A stretch of DNA of 64,000 nucleotides from Boesenbergia rotunda (GCA_024364735.1 JAGFNQ010007717.1:1-64000), one strand, 5' to 3'; positions 43,557 through 56,956 are shown, counted from the first letter of the stretch. Notes: generated from the sequence alone by a model not told the origin. Numbers and translations: made by a program.

Positions 43557-45068
43557 CTTACTATTGTACTAGGGTTTATTTTTTGACTCTCCGTGTTTGT
43601 TAAAATTGACTTGATCATCTACTTTAGATTTATGCACTCTGAGTAGATTATCAGTTAAGAATTTGCTTAGTAGAATAGGATTGTTTTGTAACACTGTTTT
43701 TTTCTTTAATTTTTCAAAAAAAAATCATATTGTTTTAAGAAAAATCATTTTTTTCACATTTTCAACTAAGTTTTGATTTTTAAAAAATGTTTTTCTGACT
43801 TAGTTTTTTTAAAAAAAAATTATCCCCTTCAAAACTAGGGTTTTTCTATGCAATGGACTTAGCTTAGGACTTAACACTAGAATTGCATGCTCCTATAGAT
43901 CTAGAAGTCAACATCTCACAAGCACATTAGGGTACATTGATTGATAACCTAGATTGGGTTGAGATGCTTAGGTATATGCCTTGACTCAAGATGCTTTAAG
44001 TCAGTGCATCAAGAGTAGTTGGGGCAATAAATACATTTGAACAACAATTAAGTTAAGTAATCAAGCTTAGAAACTCTATCTTGATCATGCTACTTAACTT
44101 GACTAACCCTAGTGAAAGTTGTTGTTATATAACAGTTAGTAAGTAGCTAACTGGGTTAGACAGGGATCGAACGAAGTTAATTTGGTTAATTTTTTATGAA
44201 AAGTTTTTCATGCTTGGCCTCACTAGTATGTTAACTGGGTTCAAAATTTATTACTTGAGTCAAACTGAGATCAATTCAATTACTTGCTGCAGTTCCCTTC
44301 ATCATTTTTACAAATCAAGTAGGCTATGATAAATAACTGTCTTTTTCATGCCAATCATTTGTGTTACCTTTTTTTGATATATGGCAAAGAGGGAGAGAAG
44401 AAAAAGTCAAGTTAAAAATAATTTTTCTAGGTCGAGTTATTTTTTCCTTGTTATTTTTCCAAGTCAAGTTATTTTTTCCTTGTTATCGAAAAGTCAAGTC
44501 AAGTTAGTTTTTCCTTGGTTTCGAAAAAGTTGAGTTTCAAAATTATTATCAAAATTGTTCTTCGAAGAAATCAAGTTTCTAAAAAATTAAGTTAAAATTA
44601 TTTGTTTCACACAAAATAATCTTTTCAGTTTGTTACTCAAACTTTTTTTCCTAAAAAGTTATTTTTAGAAAATACATTTCGATTTAGCAAATTTTGTTGG
44701 AGAAAAACATTAAGTTAAATTTTTTTTTTTAAAACTTGTTTTTCTCAAATTCTTCAAAATCGTTTTGGAAAAACTTTCAAAATAGAAAAATTACATATTT
44801 TCAAATGCTTCTGGGGGAGATTTTCGAACTAAAAGAAAGCCTTATGGAATGTTTGTATTTTTGCTAAAGAAAGCCTTATGGAGATTTTTGAATTAAAAGA
44901 AAGCCTTATGGAATGCTTCTGGGGGAGATTTTTGAATTAAAAGAAAGTCTTATCGAACTGATTAAGGGGGAGAAAATCTACTCGTTCTTTCTTTTCTAGT
45001 ACATAATTTTTCTATTTTTTTAACTTAACTTTTTAATGGTGTTGCCATAAATTAAAAAAGGGGGAGAT
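43557..45068 (+). other. TRG-2 3' non-coding region and polypurine tract
   Basis: There is no gene. 43880-44165 is the conserved 3' block shared with TRG-1 and TRG-4. 44380-45000 is A/T-rich with short repeats of GAAAGCCTTATGGA type. It ends with AAAAAAGGGGGAGAT before the LTR at 45069. Confidence 0.65.
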
Positions 45069-45380
45069 TGTTGGTGCCGGAAGCACCAGATCGAACCTTG
45101 TTTTGATAATGAAAAAGGGTTCAAAGTTAAGTGTGTGTATGTTTATCTAATAGATTTACCAAGTGTGCAGGAAAGTCCTTGTTCACCTAGGCACGAAGTC
45201 TTGGCCTGCAGGGTTGAACAAGAAGTCGTGGTCGAGGACTGGGCAAGAAGACCTGGCCGAGGGTTGGGCAAGAAGTCCTGGTCATGGACTGGGCACCGAA
45301 GTCCTGATCCAGAAGATTGGGCAGGAGTCTCAACCGAGCGAGGATTTCGGTCAGAAGTAGATGTGGGTCAATGAACGGCC

Positions 45381-47284
45381 TGTTGGGTATGGCTTGACAG
45401 GTTTCCTAAGCGAATACCTGGTCGTCCTTGAGAGACCTCTCCATGTACACAAATTAAAAAATTAATCCGAATGGAGACCTATCTCCCAAACGACCGTCTC
45501 GTCATCGTATCAATCGATTCAAGTTACAACTTAGCCAAACTCAAAGTTCGAGCCTTGTAACTCGCCTAACCAATTACCACGGAAAAGACGATGAGCGGAT
45601 CACCGATTTTTGTGTTTATTATCGGGGTCCAATATTAATTAATTATCATCAATAATTAACAAATAATTAGATCATGATAATTAATTAAAACATCACATGA
45701 AATGATAAGAAAATCAAAGGAGCCAAGTAAGAGTTTATACCTTCCATTTACCTCGCGATCTTCTATTGTATGACCCTCCCCTTCTTGGACGTCGTGTGGG
45801 CGATGATCTACCAATAAGTGAAGCCACCAAAACCCTTCTTTCTCTTCTTGCTTGCGCCGACCAAAGAAGGAGATGATCTCCCCTCTTCCTTCTCCCTTTT
45901 CTCTTCTCACAACCTGGTGTTCCGTTTATTGCATGCACAACCACAACAATTTCGTGGACAACTGTCCACGCTCGGAGATACCACAGCAACTTGATTGCTG
46001 TCCTGCTGTCCATACACGCTGGGAGAAGCCAACAGCACCTGCTGTCCATGCACGCTGGGAGAAGCCAACAGCACCTGCTGTCCATGCACGCTGGGAGAAG
46101 CCAACAACAACTCGGTTGTTGTCCATGCACGCTGGGAGAAGGCAACAGCCTACTATTCCACACATGGAAGAAGCACACAGCAGCTGCCCATGCGTTCACG
46201 CATAGAGAAGCTACTCTCCACCCATGGGAGAAGCAACACCACAGCAAGGTGAATTGTTGTTCTCGCATGGAGCAACCATAACAGTCGGCTGAGATCTCTG
46301 GATGTTCGGCGTTGCAGACCCAAAGGAGAGAGGGAGAGAGAGAGGAGAGAATAAAAAAACTTAGGGTTTTTCTCTTGATGGCTCATGGGGTATATATAGG
46401 GCTACAATAGGGACCATAAGGAGGAGTTGGGTCTTTGCCTGCTAATGGATCCAAACCCGACCCATTAATGAATATCCATTCCACTAAAGGATACTCATTG
46501 AATTACCTCACCAACCCCCATATTTACATATGGGCTCCACCTATTATGAGTACATCCATCTCCCCATGTTTAAGATATCGAATGCCCTTCCATTAATTTA
46601 AATTACTGATAATTTTAATTAATTAACCTCTAACTCCTTGACTTGTACCACTCATCCTTATCATCATGTTGGACCAAGTCCACCTATAGGGTTTAACATG
46701 ATGAACCTTATGAGCTCATCAAGGGGGCATCATCATCTCGACTCACCAGGACATGGATTCCGTCTATAATCAACGGCACACCATGTAAATAATATTATTT
46801 TCCAACTTACCAAGCTTATCGATTTAGCAGAATAAATCATGCCCATTAGTAAATCAAAGAAATAACTACTAAGTACATGTGCCCGTTATTATATCGGGAT
46901 TTAGAGCATGTACTCCATAATAAACTGAGGTCCGATCCAATTATAAAATTAGTATAAATTGGATCACCTCTATGTTGGTCCTGCTTAATACACACAAAGT
47001 GCACTAATGTAATATATGGTTAAGATAATTCACACCTAATTAGACTACAACCATCCAGATGGTTTGTCCAACTCCATCTTGGTTGTGAGCCTCTACTTAT
47101 ACTCTACAAGGGACTGATAACATGATCTTCTATGTGTCACAACACACCATGTTATCTACAATTAAAAAAATATCAGACAGTTATGCACATAACAATATAA
47201 TCATGCAACAGTGTTGTTGTAATTCTCTTTCAAAATGTAGATGTTCATACAGAAAAGGCAAGACTTTTAGTATATATCCTAACA
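45381..47284 (-). mobile_element. Solo Copia-type LTR inside the TRG-2 3' LTR
   Basis: Ends are TGTTGGGTAT and ...ATCCTAACA. The flanks are CGGCC (45376-45380) and CGGAC (47285-47289), a 5-bp TSD with one mismatch. The orientation is probably minus, by the TATA box and leader layout. It contains a minisatellite at about 46004-46150. Overlapping open frames on both strands there are by-products of the repeat. Confidence 0.75.
46004..46150 (+). repeat. 36-bp minisatellite
   Basis: About four units share the segment TGCACGCTGGGAGAAGCCAA. The first and last are diverged. Confidence 0.8.
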
Positions 47285-48110
47285 CGGACATCTCGAGATC
47301 TGGCAATATTGGAGGTTGAACAAATGTCCAACTGGAGGAGCCGATTGGCAAAAGGTAACTTCTCCTGAGAGGAGTAGGTGAAGATGTGTTCTCCGAAAGA
47401 GGGAACAGTAGGCGTCCGTTTGACCTAGGATTTCATTTTGAAATCCAAAGCCAGAACCATGACAGCTCTGGTTGTGATTCATTCACTTAATTATCTATAT
47501 TATATATTGTTCTTTGTCTAAGTCTGGTTGCAGGAGTGAAGGGTGTTTACTACTACATCCCATGCACCATAGAGGAGTCAGGTGCCCGAGAAGCCAGACG
47601 CCTAATAGTTATCAGGCGCCCCAGATGGATTGTTCCAGCAGGTGAGTTCGGCTGAGCTAGCAAATTGCCACGTCAGCAACTCAAGCGCCCCAAGGGTCCC
47701 AGGCACCCAAGAGCAGAGGATAGGAGTTTATTCGAGTCTACGGATAAGGACGCGCCAGATTCGTGACACGTGTAAGGCACCCCATAAGCCTCAGGCGCCC
47801 GAGAACTATATATAAAAGGGGCTTCACCCCTTGCTTTTCAACATCAATTCGCATTCACGAGAAAATTCTTCTAGCAACTCAAGCACTCCAAAGATTTTCA
47901 AACTCATTTCATGCTCGAGTTTCTCCATGCCAAAAATGGTCAAGGTCGACGACACGCTGCCCAAGACATTCTGCGATCCTTTCAATGTCGTCGCCATATT
48001 TTATTCGTTGTGTAAATTCTGTACTCGACTTACATACTTGTAATATTTTTCTCGACTTATAGAATTGCCCAACGAAAACGGTCAAGGACCGTGGGCCTTG
48101 GAGTAGGACC

Positions 48111-49440
48111 TAACAATCCGCTTATGTGGTCACCCTAGACCATGTCTCGGCGCGGGAGCAAGTCCACCCCGAGTAATACCTGTTAAATTATTACCCAAAT
48201 GTCAATAATGGTACAAGTCTACTAACCTTACCAATTTACACACTTGTCGCTTGGAGGTGTCCCATCGCCACCAAGTCCTAGAGTATGAACTCGTTGAGAA
48301 AATGACTCCAAAAATTCAAAATGTACACGGGTAGATCTCATCAAACTCGAGCTCTGATACCCAATAAAATGGAATCAAATGAAACTCTAAAAAAATTCAT
48401 AAAACATGTAGGTATCGTAATCTATGCTTTGATACCAACTAAATTGGTATTAGATAATTTCGTAAAAAATCCAAAAATACTCATAAATCTAGCTCTCATA
48501 CCTACTAAATTGATATCAGATAACTCTACAAAAATTTGAAAAGACATGCAAACCATGCTCTAATACCAAAATAAATTGATATCGGATAAACTCTAAAAAT
48601 CTCAAAACATAAATAGGCATCGGATACCTGCTCTATTACCAACTAAATTCTCATGCCCTTGGAGAGGAGACACTGGTCCAATATACAATCGGACAGCATC
48701 TTCCCTATACAGCGGACAAAAGGAAACATTCATACATACATACATGCAAGATATGCTCTCTGGCCTCAAATAAAATATAATTGACTAATCCCAGCCGGAG
48801 AATATAAAAGAAAATACATCCATAGCATAAACTCAATGATACTTACCTAATTTGCCATCCGGGTAGGAGCGCAGCAAAACACATCACATAAAACTTGACA
48901 AAGGACATAAATGTACAATTCACACATCAATACAATGTAAATACAAGTCCACAACACAATTCAATAGAAGTATGAAATATAGCATACCAATATCCAAAAA
49001 TATAATTGAAAACTAAAGTTGGAGTCGTCAGAGGCAGGGGAAGAGAAGAAATTTTATTGGTTGGGTTGCTGCGAAGAAGGGAAGGAAGGGTAAGTTTATA
49101 TGTGAGGGTCTTTTGCATTTTAGCCCCTTTTCTTTCTACAATCAAAACTAAGCCCCTAACCCTAAGCTTAAAGCGATTTAGTCCTCCATATTTTGTTGTT
49201 ATCACCATCTCAGCCATATGTTCTTTTCCATTTTAGACCCCTAAGGTTAGGTTTTAGAAAATTCTAACCCTATTTTGCCGTATTTAACACATTTTGATTT
49301 AATTAAATATTAATTTATTAATTATGTTGAACTTTAATTAATTATGATTGGTTATAATTAAAATTTGATTTGCTTTATTAAGTTTATATTTTAATTTGGT
49401 TCAATTAGATTGGATTTGGTTTGAACTTGAATTTGGTTTA
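48111..49440. other. Unassigned repeat-like DNA
   Basis: There is no recognisable gene. 48345-48660 is a degenerate tandem array (next entry). The remainder looks like old transposon or intergenic sequence that I cannot place. Confidence 0.4.
48345..48660. repeat. Degenerate tandem array with primer-site-like motif
   Basis: Four to five units of about 67-76 bases each start with GCTCTGATACC-like text (at 48351, 48424, 48493, 48560 and 48631) and contain AAATTGATATCAGATAA-like text. The start is the reverse complement of the GGTATCAGAGC primer site. Confidence 0.6.
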
Positions 49441-50375
49441 TTTTCATCTCACTCGGGGGTTGTCAAGCAGGCTAATCTTAGTGTTTTTGTGAGATGAAAT
49501 GTTGATTATTTGGGATAATCTCAACTTGTGTTTGATTTAAGTTTAGCTTTGGATCCCCCAACCAAGCATCCTCGAGTAAGCTCCTAGATTGTGGTAAGTC
49601 ACAGGACATCATTAGAAGTAACCACAATCCTAGTCAGAGTTTTCCAACTGTTCTCATCCAGAAGTCTTAGTACTCAACTTATACTCTTAACAGGTTAGAA
49701 CTAATCCTGATTTAACTAATCCTAAGTTCCTAAGAGGGTAGCTTTTGTTCTTGAGGTTTCATTTAGTTTGGTGCCTCCCCCTGAATCATATATAGTTTGT
49801 TTTATTTTTACATAATAAATTTTATCCTTAGGTACAAAGTATTTATCTTATCCTACTTGCTTGGTTAGGTAGATTTTCAGAACCCATTCATTGATTTTGG
49901 TACTATTTTGTAAACAAGTGACAGGTAAGATTTGTTCATTGATGTTGATTGATATCCGAGACCGGACTTGTTGTACACATCCCTTTGTGATCCGAATATT
50001 ATTTCAAGGTTTTTGGATCCCAAAGTGAATCATTACAACATCCCCTTGAGTCTCTCAACTTCCTCCTTCAAGATGGAATTTTTTCCTCAAGTCATTCAAC
50101 TTGAGTTGAGTTTCCATTTTGGACATGGTTTGTTGAGAGATTTGAGTTGACTTGCTCTTTAAGGTTTTTGACTTCCTTATGTAGTAACTTAATTTATCTC
50201 TCAGATTTAACTAATTTCCTATTTAAGCATTTGATAATTTTAAAAATTAACTTCTAGCTTAGGAGTTATCTTTTGGGAACCTTCGGAAATGGATGTAAAT
50301 CCATTGCTCGATTCATCGTCGGATTCGTATTTGTCATCTTGACTTGACTTAGACTCATAGTCGAACTCACTCTGT
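49441..50375 (-). pseudogene. gag: Copia-type gag C-terminal remnant
   Basis: On the minus strand a decayed Gag tail is visible. Acidic text is near 50300-50360, a coiled-coil fragment near 50050-50110, a LEIIFGSQRDVYNKSGLGYQ-like stretch near 49950-50020 (compare MILGKQKSVLNRSGLGYR of TRG-1), and a GGGGGAGGCACCAAACT segment near 49770. Stops are frequent. It lies head-on against the plus-strand LTR remnant to its right. Confidence 0.6.
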
Positions 50376-51071
50376 GATGCATGCTAGTTTTCCTTAACCA
50401 AGTCAGTCTACGTGCATAGAAGGCATCCAAGCGGCTGGAGTTGAGGTGCCAGGAAAGATCTAAGCGCCTGCGAAAGGATAAAAGCGTTGTAGAGTCAAAT
50501 CTCATCTGGTCAACCATAAGGCTTTTCGAACAGATCCAAGCACCTGGAATAGAGGTACCTGGAAGGATAGAGGCTCCTGGAAGGATACAGGCAGCTGAAA
50601 GAGGATAAGCTACGATGAAGCTGAATCGGATCAAAGTTCACTTAGATATTGGTTCCTCTATCCGAATAGAGGTGCTTGAATGCTCCTTTATAAGGAGTGT
50701 TCAGCTAGAGCTTGGGATATCAATTCATTACACCACTCGATGTCCAAACGCTCATCGTGCTGCTTCATTTTCTACTACAACATTGCGACGCTGCTCCGAC
50801 AACTGTGCTCTACTATAAGAATTGTAAATTATCGATATTCATTAATTCATGCACTTGTATTCTCATACTTTGTATAGATTTTCGAATTGATAGTGGTTGA
50901 CAAACCAATGTGGGCCTTGGAGTAAGAGTCATCACAGGCTCCAAACCAAGTAAAATCAAATGTGTCATTTTACTTTCTGCTACGTATTTATTACTCAATT
51001 ATTTTATGATAAACTTGAAAAATCCACAAGCGCTATTCACCCCTCCTCTCTAGCGCTTCTCGATCTTACAT
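50376..51071 (+). repeat. Right part of a fourth TRG-like LTR
   Basis: This has the typical right half of a TRG LTR: a TATA box in CTCCTT TAT AAGGAG (50683-50697), a GTGGGCCTTGGAGTAAGAG block at 50910, a C-rich tract and the end CGATCTTACA. No primer site follows, so it is a 3' or solo LTR whose left part is lost. The left boundary is approximate. Confidence 0.6.
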
Positions 51072-53524
51072 CTACGACTCCAACAAGGCAAGGAACCACC
51101 TTGACTATTGTCTAGTGATTGGCAATGGCCTAAAGATGGCATCGGTGATCCTGTGCACAAAATAGCAATCCTCTTTTCTCATCAATATTCGATGGATGAT
51201 TCGGCGATGGATGGCTGCGGGAGGAAGGAGATGTGGGAAAAGGCGATTCGCTCACCCCAGCGCCCCCACCAACCCATCCTAGAGCCAACACAGAGAAGAT
51301 AAAGCTCAAGGGCAACTACCCCGGATGTTATGGCTAGTTTATGGGGAGGGTAAGTTGTAAACTACGGTAATTAAATTCTAAGGGTTAAAATGAGTAATAA
51401 CCTTGTAGAATTGTTTGAATTTTTTTTTTAAAAAATGCTAGAGTTATTTTAGAGGTTATGGATGGAGGGATGAAGAAAAATCTATTTTTTTGGATTTTTC
51501 AAATTAAGTGAGGAGACGTTTATTAAAATAAATATTTAGTATATTTATTCCTAAACCTATATCCTAGCTGTTGGCCGATGCAAACCCAATTGATCCTCTT
51601 CTTTCTCCCGAGCTCACCACCGCCCCTCTCGCCAATCACCCTCCTCCACTCCTCTGATCCACGATGATGATCCCCGACCATTTTGCCGGAGCCATTGTCC
51701 TCTCTCCCAAGTCTTTTTCTTCTCCGGCTGAGCACTCGCCCATCCAGGTTCAATGTCACCGCTCCCTGTTTCACCTCAAGATATCCTCTTTTGATTCATC
51801 GAGCCAATTGCTGATCGATGAAAGAAGAGGGATAGAGAGTGTTGATCCATCACCGACCATAGGGAACAAGCCATAGCTCCAGCCGCTTGCCAATCTGGAT
51901 CCACCATGCCTTCTTGATCGATCAGCCACCGGTCGCACGGGATGTTGGATTGGGGTTATGGTTTCTCCTTGCGATTATGGATTTCATTGGATCTGAGGGT
52001 CAAAGCTATCATCGGTGCAAAAGAGGAGTGGGTGCTGACGAAACCTCGGGTGAGTACTATGTGATAGTTGTTTGGATGTGTTTTGCTATTTCAGATTGAG
52101 GCTTTTCTTGGATTACTGTTCTTGATTGCTTTAGTTTCGGATCTTTGATGTGATTCGTTAATTTGTTTTCGGTTGGTATTGAGATGACTATGTTATCGAG
52201 AGTCCTGGTAGCTTGTGTGAGTTGCATCATTTATGTTTCTTCTATTGTCATGATGTTGTTTGTCTAAAATGGATCTGATTCTGTGTGAAGTCTTGTTCAT
52301 GCTACCATGTGTTTTGATGGCGAATATGATTTAGATCTTGGAATGTGAATAGAGTTAATCTTATTCAGATTGGTGGATGCTTTGTTCTTATTACTAATAT
52401 TCTATTTGATTACTTTATGGTTTTAGATCTACTTTTTTTTGAGTAGATCATTGGATTGAGGTTTGGTTTTGGATATATAGAGTTGAGATCTAATCTGGTG
52501 TATAATTGTATCTTGAGCAAAATTGTTACCTTGTTGCCTTGGATCCTGTCATCCTATTCTACTGTGAACAGATTCTTTGGGAAGGCTCTGTTGGGATTAT
52601 CTTGTGTGTCGATCACTACAACCGGTACAACTTTTGGCAGCAATTGTACAAGATGTTGATTGTTCTGAGTTTGATTAGGTTATAGGGTTGGTGATTCCTC
52701 ATCTTGATAGGTCAACTTAATTAGCTTCCAATATTTAGATTTTGAATTGGAAGGTAATCATTGTGAATAGGGTGATTCTAATTAGTTTGCGCTATACTTA
52801 GCTATTTGATTTCGCATAAGTAGCTATGTTGTACATTGATACAGTGCATTGATCGATTACGGATTTTCGGACGCGGGGGGGGGGGGGGGGGGGGGGGTTC
52901 TCTATGCATACAGACTTTTCTACTTTGAGGTGAGTACTTCTTGCTTATCTTTTTTAGATCCACGTTATCTTTATGGATGACTGCTTATGTTTATTGTAGT
53001 AGGTTTTATTTATCTTACATTTGCTACCTTTGTTATCCTGCTTGATCTTTGATATGATCGATTTCCTGTCTATACAGTCTCGATATTTGGCATCTGACTC
53101 TATATAGTAGTTACATGTGCATATGTACGTAGATATAGTGACATGTCATTTTATATTTACATTGATTGAATTCTAGCTATACATGCATGTGTATCTAGAT
53201 GTATGATAGATAGGTTATGATACACGTGTTTTGACCTGTAGTGAGGTTAAGTTATGTATGATGACCGGGAGGGGTTGCATGTGTAAGAGTCATGCACCAT
53301 CCCTGCATTGTTGCATGCTGGCGATCATCGGAATCCCTAATGGTCTGAGCCCATCGCCAGTTACATAAGTTACACACGTGGCCACTCATGGGTTAATGGA
53401 TATCGTTGTGTGTGTGTAGTTGCTCTGTACAACTCCGCTTGTACACTCATGGGTAGTGGTTACGAAGCGTGGTAGCAATCAGGGATCCCTCCTCTTTCTA
53501 GTGACCAGAGGAGATGAGAACGAT
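51072..53524 (+). other. Unassigned DNA, possibly old host exon and intron
   Basis: No repeat family or protein is recognised. 51590-52050 is relatively GC-rich with an open frame at 51664-51876 of unknown product. At about 52048 the text CTCGG/GTGAGT resembles a 5' splice site and T-rich, intron-like sequence follows. A run of 23 G lies at 52875-52897. A Gypsy LTR starts at 53525. I do not call a gene. Confidence 0.3.
52875..52897 (+). repeat. Poly-G run (23 G)
   Basis: An uninterrupted homopolymer; its true length may be uncertain because of sequencing. Confidence 0.85.
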
Positions 53525-56500
53525 TGTAACGCCCGCCCCTTACCGTTAGGCGGCGCGTTACCTTTAACACTTTTCTTTTTTTTTCTTACTTACTTATATC
53601 GTTGCGTATGAATCTAACATTTGCGGCGGAAATGAAACATAACTAAAAGCATATGCAACGATAAGGAAGTAATAACATCATATAACATCTAATAGCATTC
53701 ATATATAAATAAACTCCAAAAGAACTAGCAAGTATCATGCATAAAGTAGCAACATATGTCTTATTAGAAATAAGAACTAAGTCTATAGATGGCACTAAAT
53801 TGGATCGATCAGTCAAGTCACCACCACACACATTAGCCCTTCCTACAGCTGCCCATTCCTCAGAAATTTCTATGTTGATCTGCAACATAAGCAACCAAAC
53901 TATAAGTATAAAACTTAGTAAGCTCTTTCCTACTCACTAAATCCGTACGTCGCATGCATTTTAAAACATATAGCATTTCATGGATAGCATAAAATTCATA
54001 AGACACATAAGATACATGAAGACATAAACATCGAATATGTGCATTTCAAAACATTAGGATGCTCTTTAGAAAACATAGTAAATAATACTTTAAAATCATA
54101 TACATCATCTTCTTTGGGGTCCCCGGCTTTGTACCCATTCTTTCTTTTGTGCGCATACCTCTATGTAGGATGCGAGGTAGCTAATACCGACCTACAGGGG
54201 TCTACATTCTAGGCTTACTATCTTTCAGCCTAGGGACAGCATCATCGGTAGTCCGGAACCGTGGATCTTTTCAAGATCCAGTACAAGCCAATCTTTAAAG
54301 TAAAATACATACATGCATTCTTTTCTTGTCTTTCTTTCTTTCATATAGAACATGCATTCCTTTCTTTCTTTCTTTCTTTGATATTGCATGTACTATAGGC
54401 ATTCAATCATTCATAATCATAAGCATACTTTCATATATAGAACATGCATTCTTTCTTTTTCTTTCTTTCTTTCATATTGCACGTACTATAGGCATTCAAT
54501 CATTCATAAACATAGACATACTTTCATGGCATAATCATTAGCATAAATAGCAAGACATGGAAGGACCTTTCTTTTAACACATGTAAGTGAAGCAAACATC
54601 ATGCTAGTTTCATCAATACATCATACATATAACATGCTTGTCTTAATCAAGACAATATGTTAGTTTAATCTTTCTTTTCTCATCCTAATACATGCTGGCC
54701 GAAACTTCATAGCAAGGATATCATAGCATAAAATCCACATAACATTGGAATAAAGACATACATTACATAAGAGGTCATTTACAAGTACATTGGTAGTCTA
54801 GACTTCACTAAACACTAGTTTAGATGCATGAATTGTACTTGAACTTATTCTTAGCCTTTATTCTAGTAATTGGACAAAATTCACAGCATCGATAACATAG
54901 CATAAAAGTCATATAATCATGGAAATAAAAACATACGTTACACATGGAATCATATACAAGCACAAGGGTAGTCTAGGCTTCATTGAACACTAGTTTAGGT
55001 GCATGTTTTGTGCTTGAGCTTATTTTTAACCCTTATCCCAGTATTTGTCCGAAATTCACAGCTAGATAACATGGCATGAAAGTCATCCAATCATGGAAAT
55101 AAAACATAATTTACATGAGAGATCATTAGCATGTACCAGAGTAGACTAATCTTCACTAAACCTTAGTTTGGGTGCATGAATCGTACTTGCACTTATTCTT
55201 AACCCTTACCCTTGTAATTTTCCGATATTCACAGTATGTAAAACATGGTATAAAAGTTCATATAACATGTAAACAAAAACATATTTGACCATTAAGGTCA
55301 TATACAAGCATAAAGGTAGTCTAGGCTTCATTAAACACTAGTTTAGGGGCATGCTGTGTACTCGAGCCTATTCTTAACCCTTATTCTTGTAATTTGTCGA
55401 AACTCACAGTAGGGATTTCATAGCATAATCATTCACATAACATGGGAATAAAAGCTTATTTTTCATAACAATTCATTCACAAGTGCAAAAGTAGTTTGTA
55501 CTTCCCCAAACACTAGTTTAGGTGTATGATATAGAGTTCTACTTGGATTATCATGCATATGGGTACATATAACATTTTTCTAAACATCAATGCATAGAAT
55601 GGAGCATGAGTTTAGGCTCAAACAACTTAGATAAGGTACTGACCCTAAGGTATAAATTATTTCCATCATAAAATAAAACACCCAATCACATGCATATCAC
55701 TTGATTTAACTATAACTTCATGAAGGTCTATAAAAATCTGTTTTAAGGCATAATTTAAGGGCCCTTGGCTGAATGTTACAGGGGTCCCTTAACATAGATT
55801 CCACAAAATTTCTTGGCCTAAAACATTTATATAGCAAGGAAACAATCATTAGAATAATAGCCTACTTCATGCATCAACATTTATCCATTTCATGACTTGG
55901 CCGAATTCTTCCAAGTTGTTTACATCATGGAGGGCATTCAAACACCATGTATCCATCATATATTCATTACAAAAAGGTAGTAACAATTTCATGAACTCTT
56001 CCTTTATGTTTTTGGACATAGAAAAGGGGGTACCCCTTTATGGCCGAAACTTCCCTCAAGGGTTCCTTCCATTCTCTTTCACCCAACATCACAAGCAAAC
56101 ATAAAAATCATAAAAACATGTAAAAAGCCATTATGTTGCAGGTGAGGGAGTCTTACCACTTGTGCTTATGTTCCCAAATGATCTCCAAATTTTAGAGAAG
56201 AAAAGACCTCTTAAACTCTAGCACTCCTCTTGTTCTTCTCTTCTTTTGGTCCGGTTTCCTCTAGGAGGTGAATGACTTGAAAATGGTAGCAAGGGCCACA
56301 AGGATTTCGGTGAGGAAGAGGAGGAAGGGAAAGAGTTTGGTGGAGAGAAAGGGGGGGGGGTGTTTCTTGGCCGAAAATGCCTTAGGCATTTCTTCCTCTT
56401 CATGACCTTTTATGGTGAGTAAAGAGGCAAGCACCTCTTTAATGGTGTCTCTTCAATATTTTTTTGTGTCTCTTCATCTTCTTTCTCACTTATCTACAAT

Positions 56501-56915
56501 TTCCCATCCTCTTCTAATATCACTTCCCTGCTGGGTGAATTGGCTATATATGCATTCTTAAAGCTTGGCTTTTCTTTGAGGTCCAAGGTTAAATCCTTGG
56601 CACCTCCTTTTCTTTTTACTTTCTCTTCCTTTTATTATTTTTTCCAAGCCCGAATAACCAAAGCCCACCTAGAGAATGCTACTTATTTAATTTATACACA
56701 TGCATATGCATATCATTATTCATTCATACATGTGTAGGATACTTAAGCATAACATTAAATATAATACCTAAGCATAATTATCACACATCCACTATGTGTC
56801 AAGATAATACCTAACATTTTTTATTCACAATTTTTTCCCCCGAAATTCATAATATTATTCTTGGCCACATGTTCCATTATTACTACGCTAGGGCGGAAAA
56901 TTTTGGGGCGTTACA
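53525..56915 (-). repeat. Chromovirus 3' LTR
   Basis: On the plus strand it runs TGTAACGCCCG ... GGGGCGTTACA. It contains five tandem units of about 175 bp (CACTAGTTT landmarks at 54813, 54988, 55161, 55336 and 55511) and a tRNA-like module at 56532-56596 (TGGGTGAATTGG and GGTTAAATCC). Confidence 0.9.
56532..56596 (+). promoter_or_regulatory. tRNA-like A/B-box module in chromovirus LTR
   Basis: TGGGTGAATTGG (56532-56543) and GGTTAAATCC (56587-56596) are antisense to the element. The B-box C is changed to A, unlike the copy in the other LTR (62619-62628). Confidence 0.5.
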
Positions 56916-56956
56916 ATCCACCCTCCCTTCTGAAAAGTTCGTCCTCGAACTTAAAA

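Larger units (their letters stand above)
19012..48110 (+). mobile_element. TRG-2, non-autonomous LTR retrotransposon (heavily nested)
   Basis: The 5' LTR survives as 19012-19170, 20542-20813, 37280-37460 and 38595-38796, split by insertions. Then come the primer site 38798-38810, a decayed gag (39036-40672), an A/T-rich spacer, an accessory pseudogene (42309-43556), the polypurine tract 45054-45068, and the 3' LTR as 45069-45380 plus 47285-48110. Joining the pieces relies on matching 5' and 3' LTR text, for example CTCGAGATCTGGCA at 20699 and 47291. The 3' LTR stops short of its normal end near 48110. No pol is present. Confidence 0.75.

Noticed and set aside
45735..46386. Several overlapping proteins on both strands
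   Set aside because: They all arise from the 36-bp minisatellite in a solo LTR, and no frame has a recognisable domain.
51664..51876. Host gene of 70 aa
   Set aside because: No homology or domain recognised and the surrounding structure is uncertain; described only as possible old exon.
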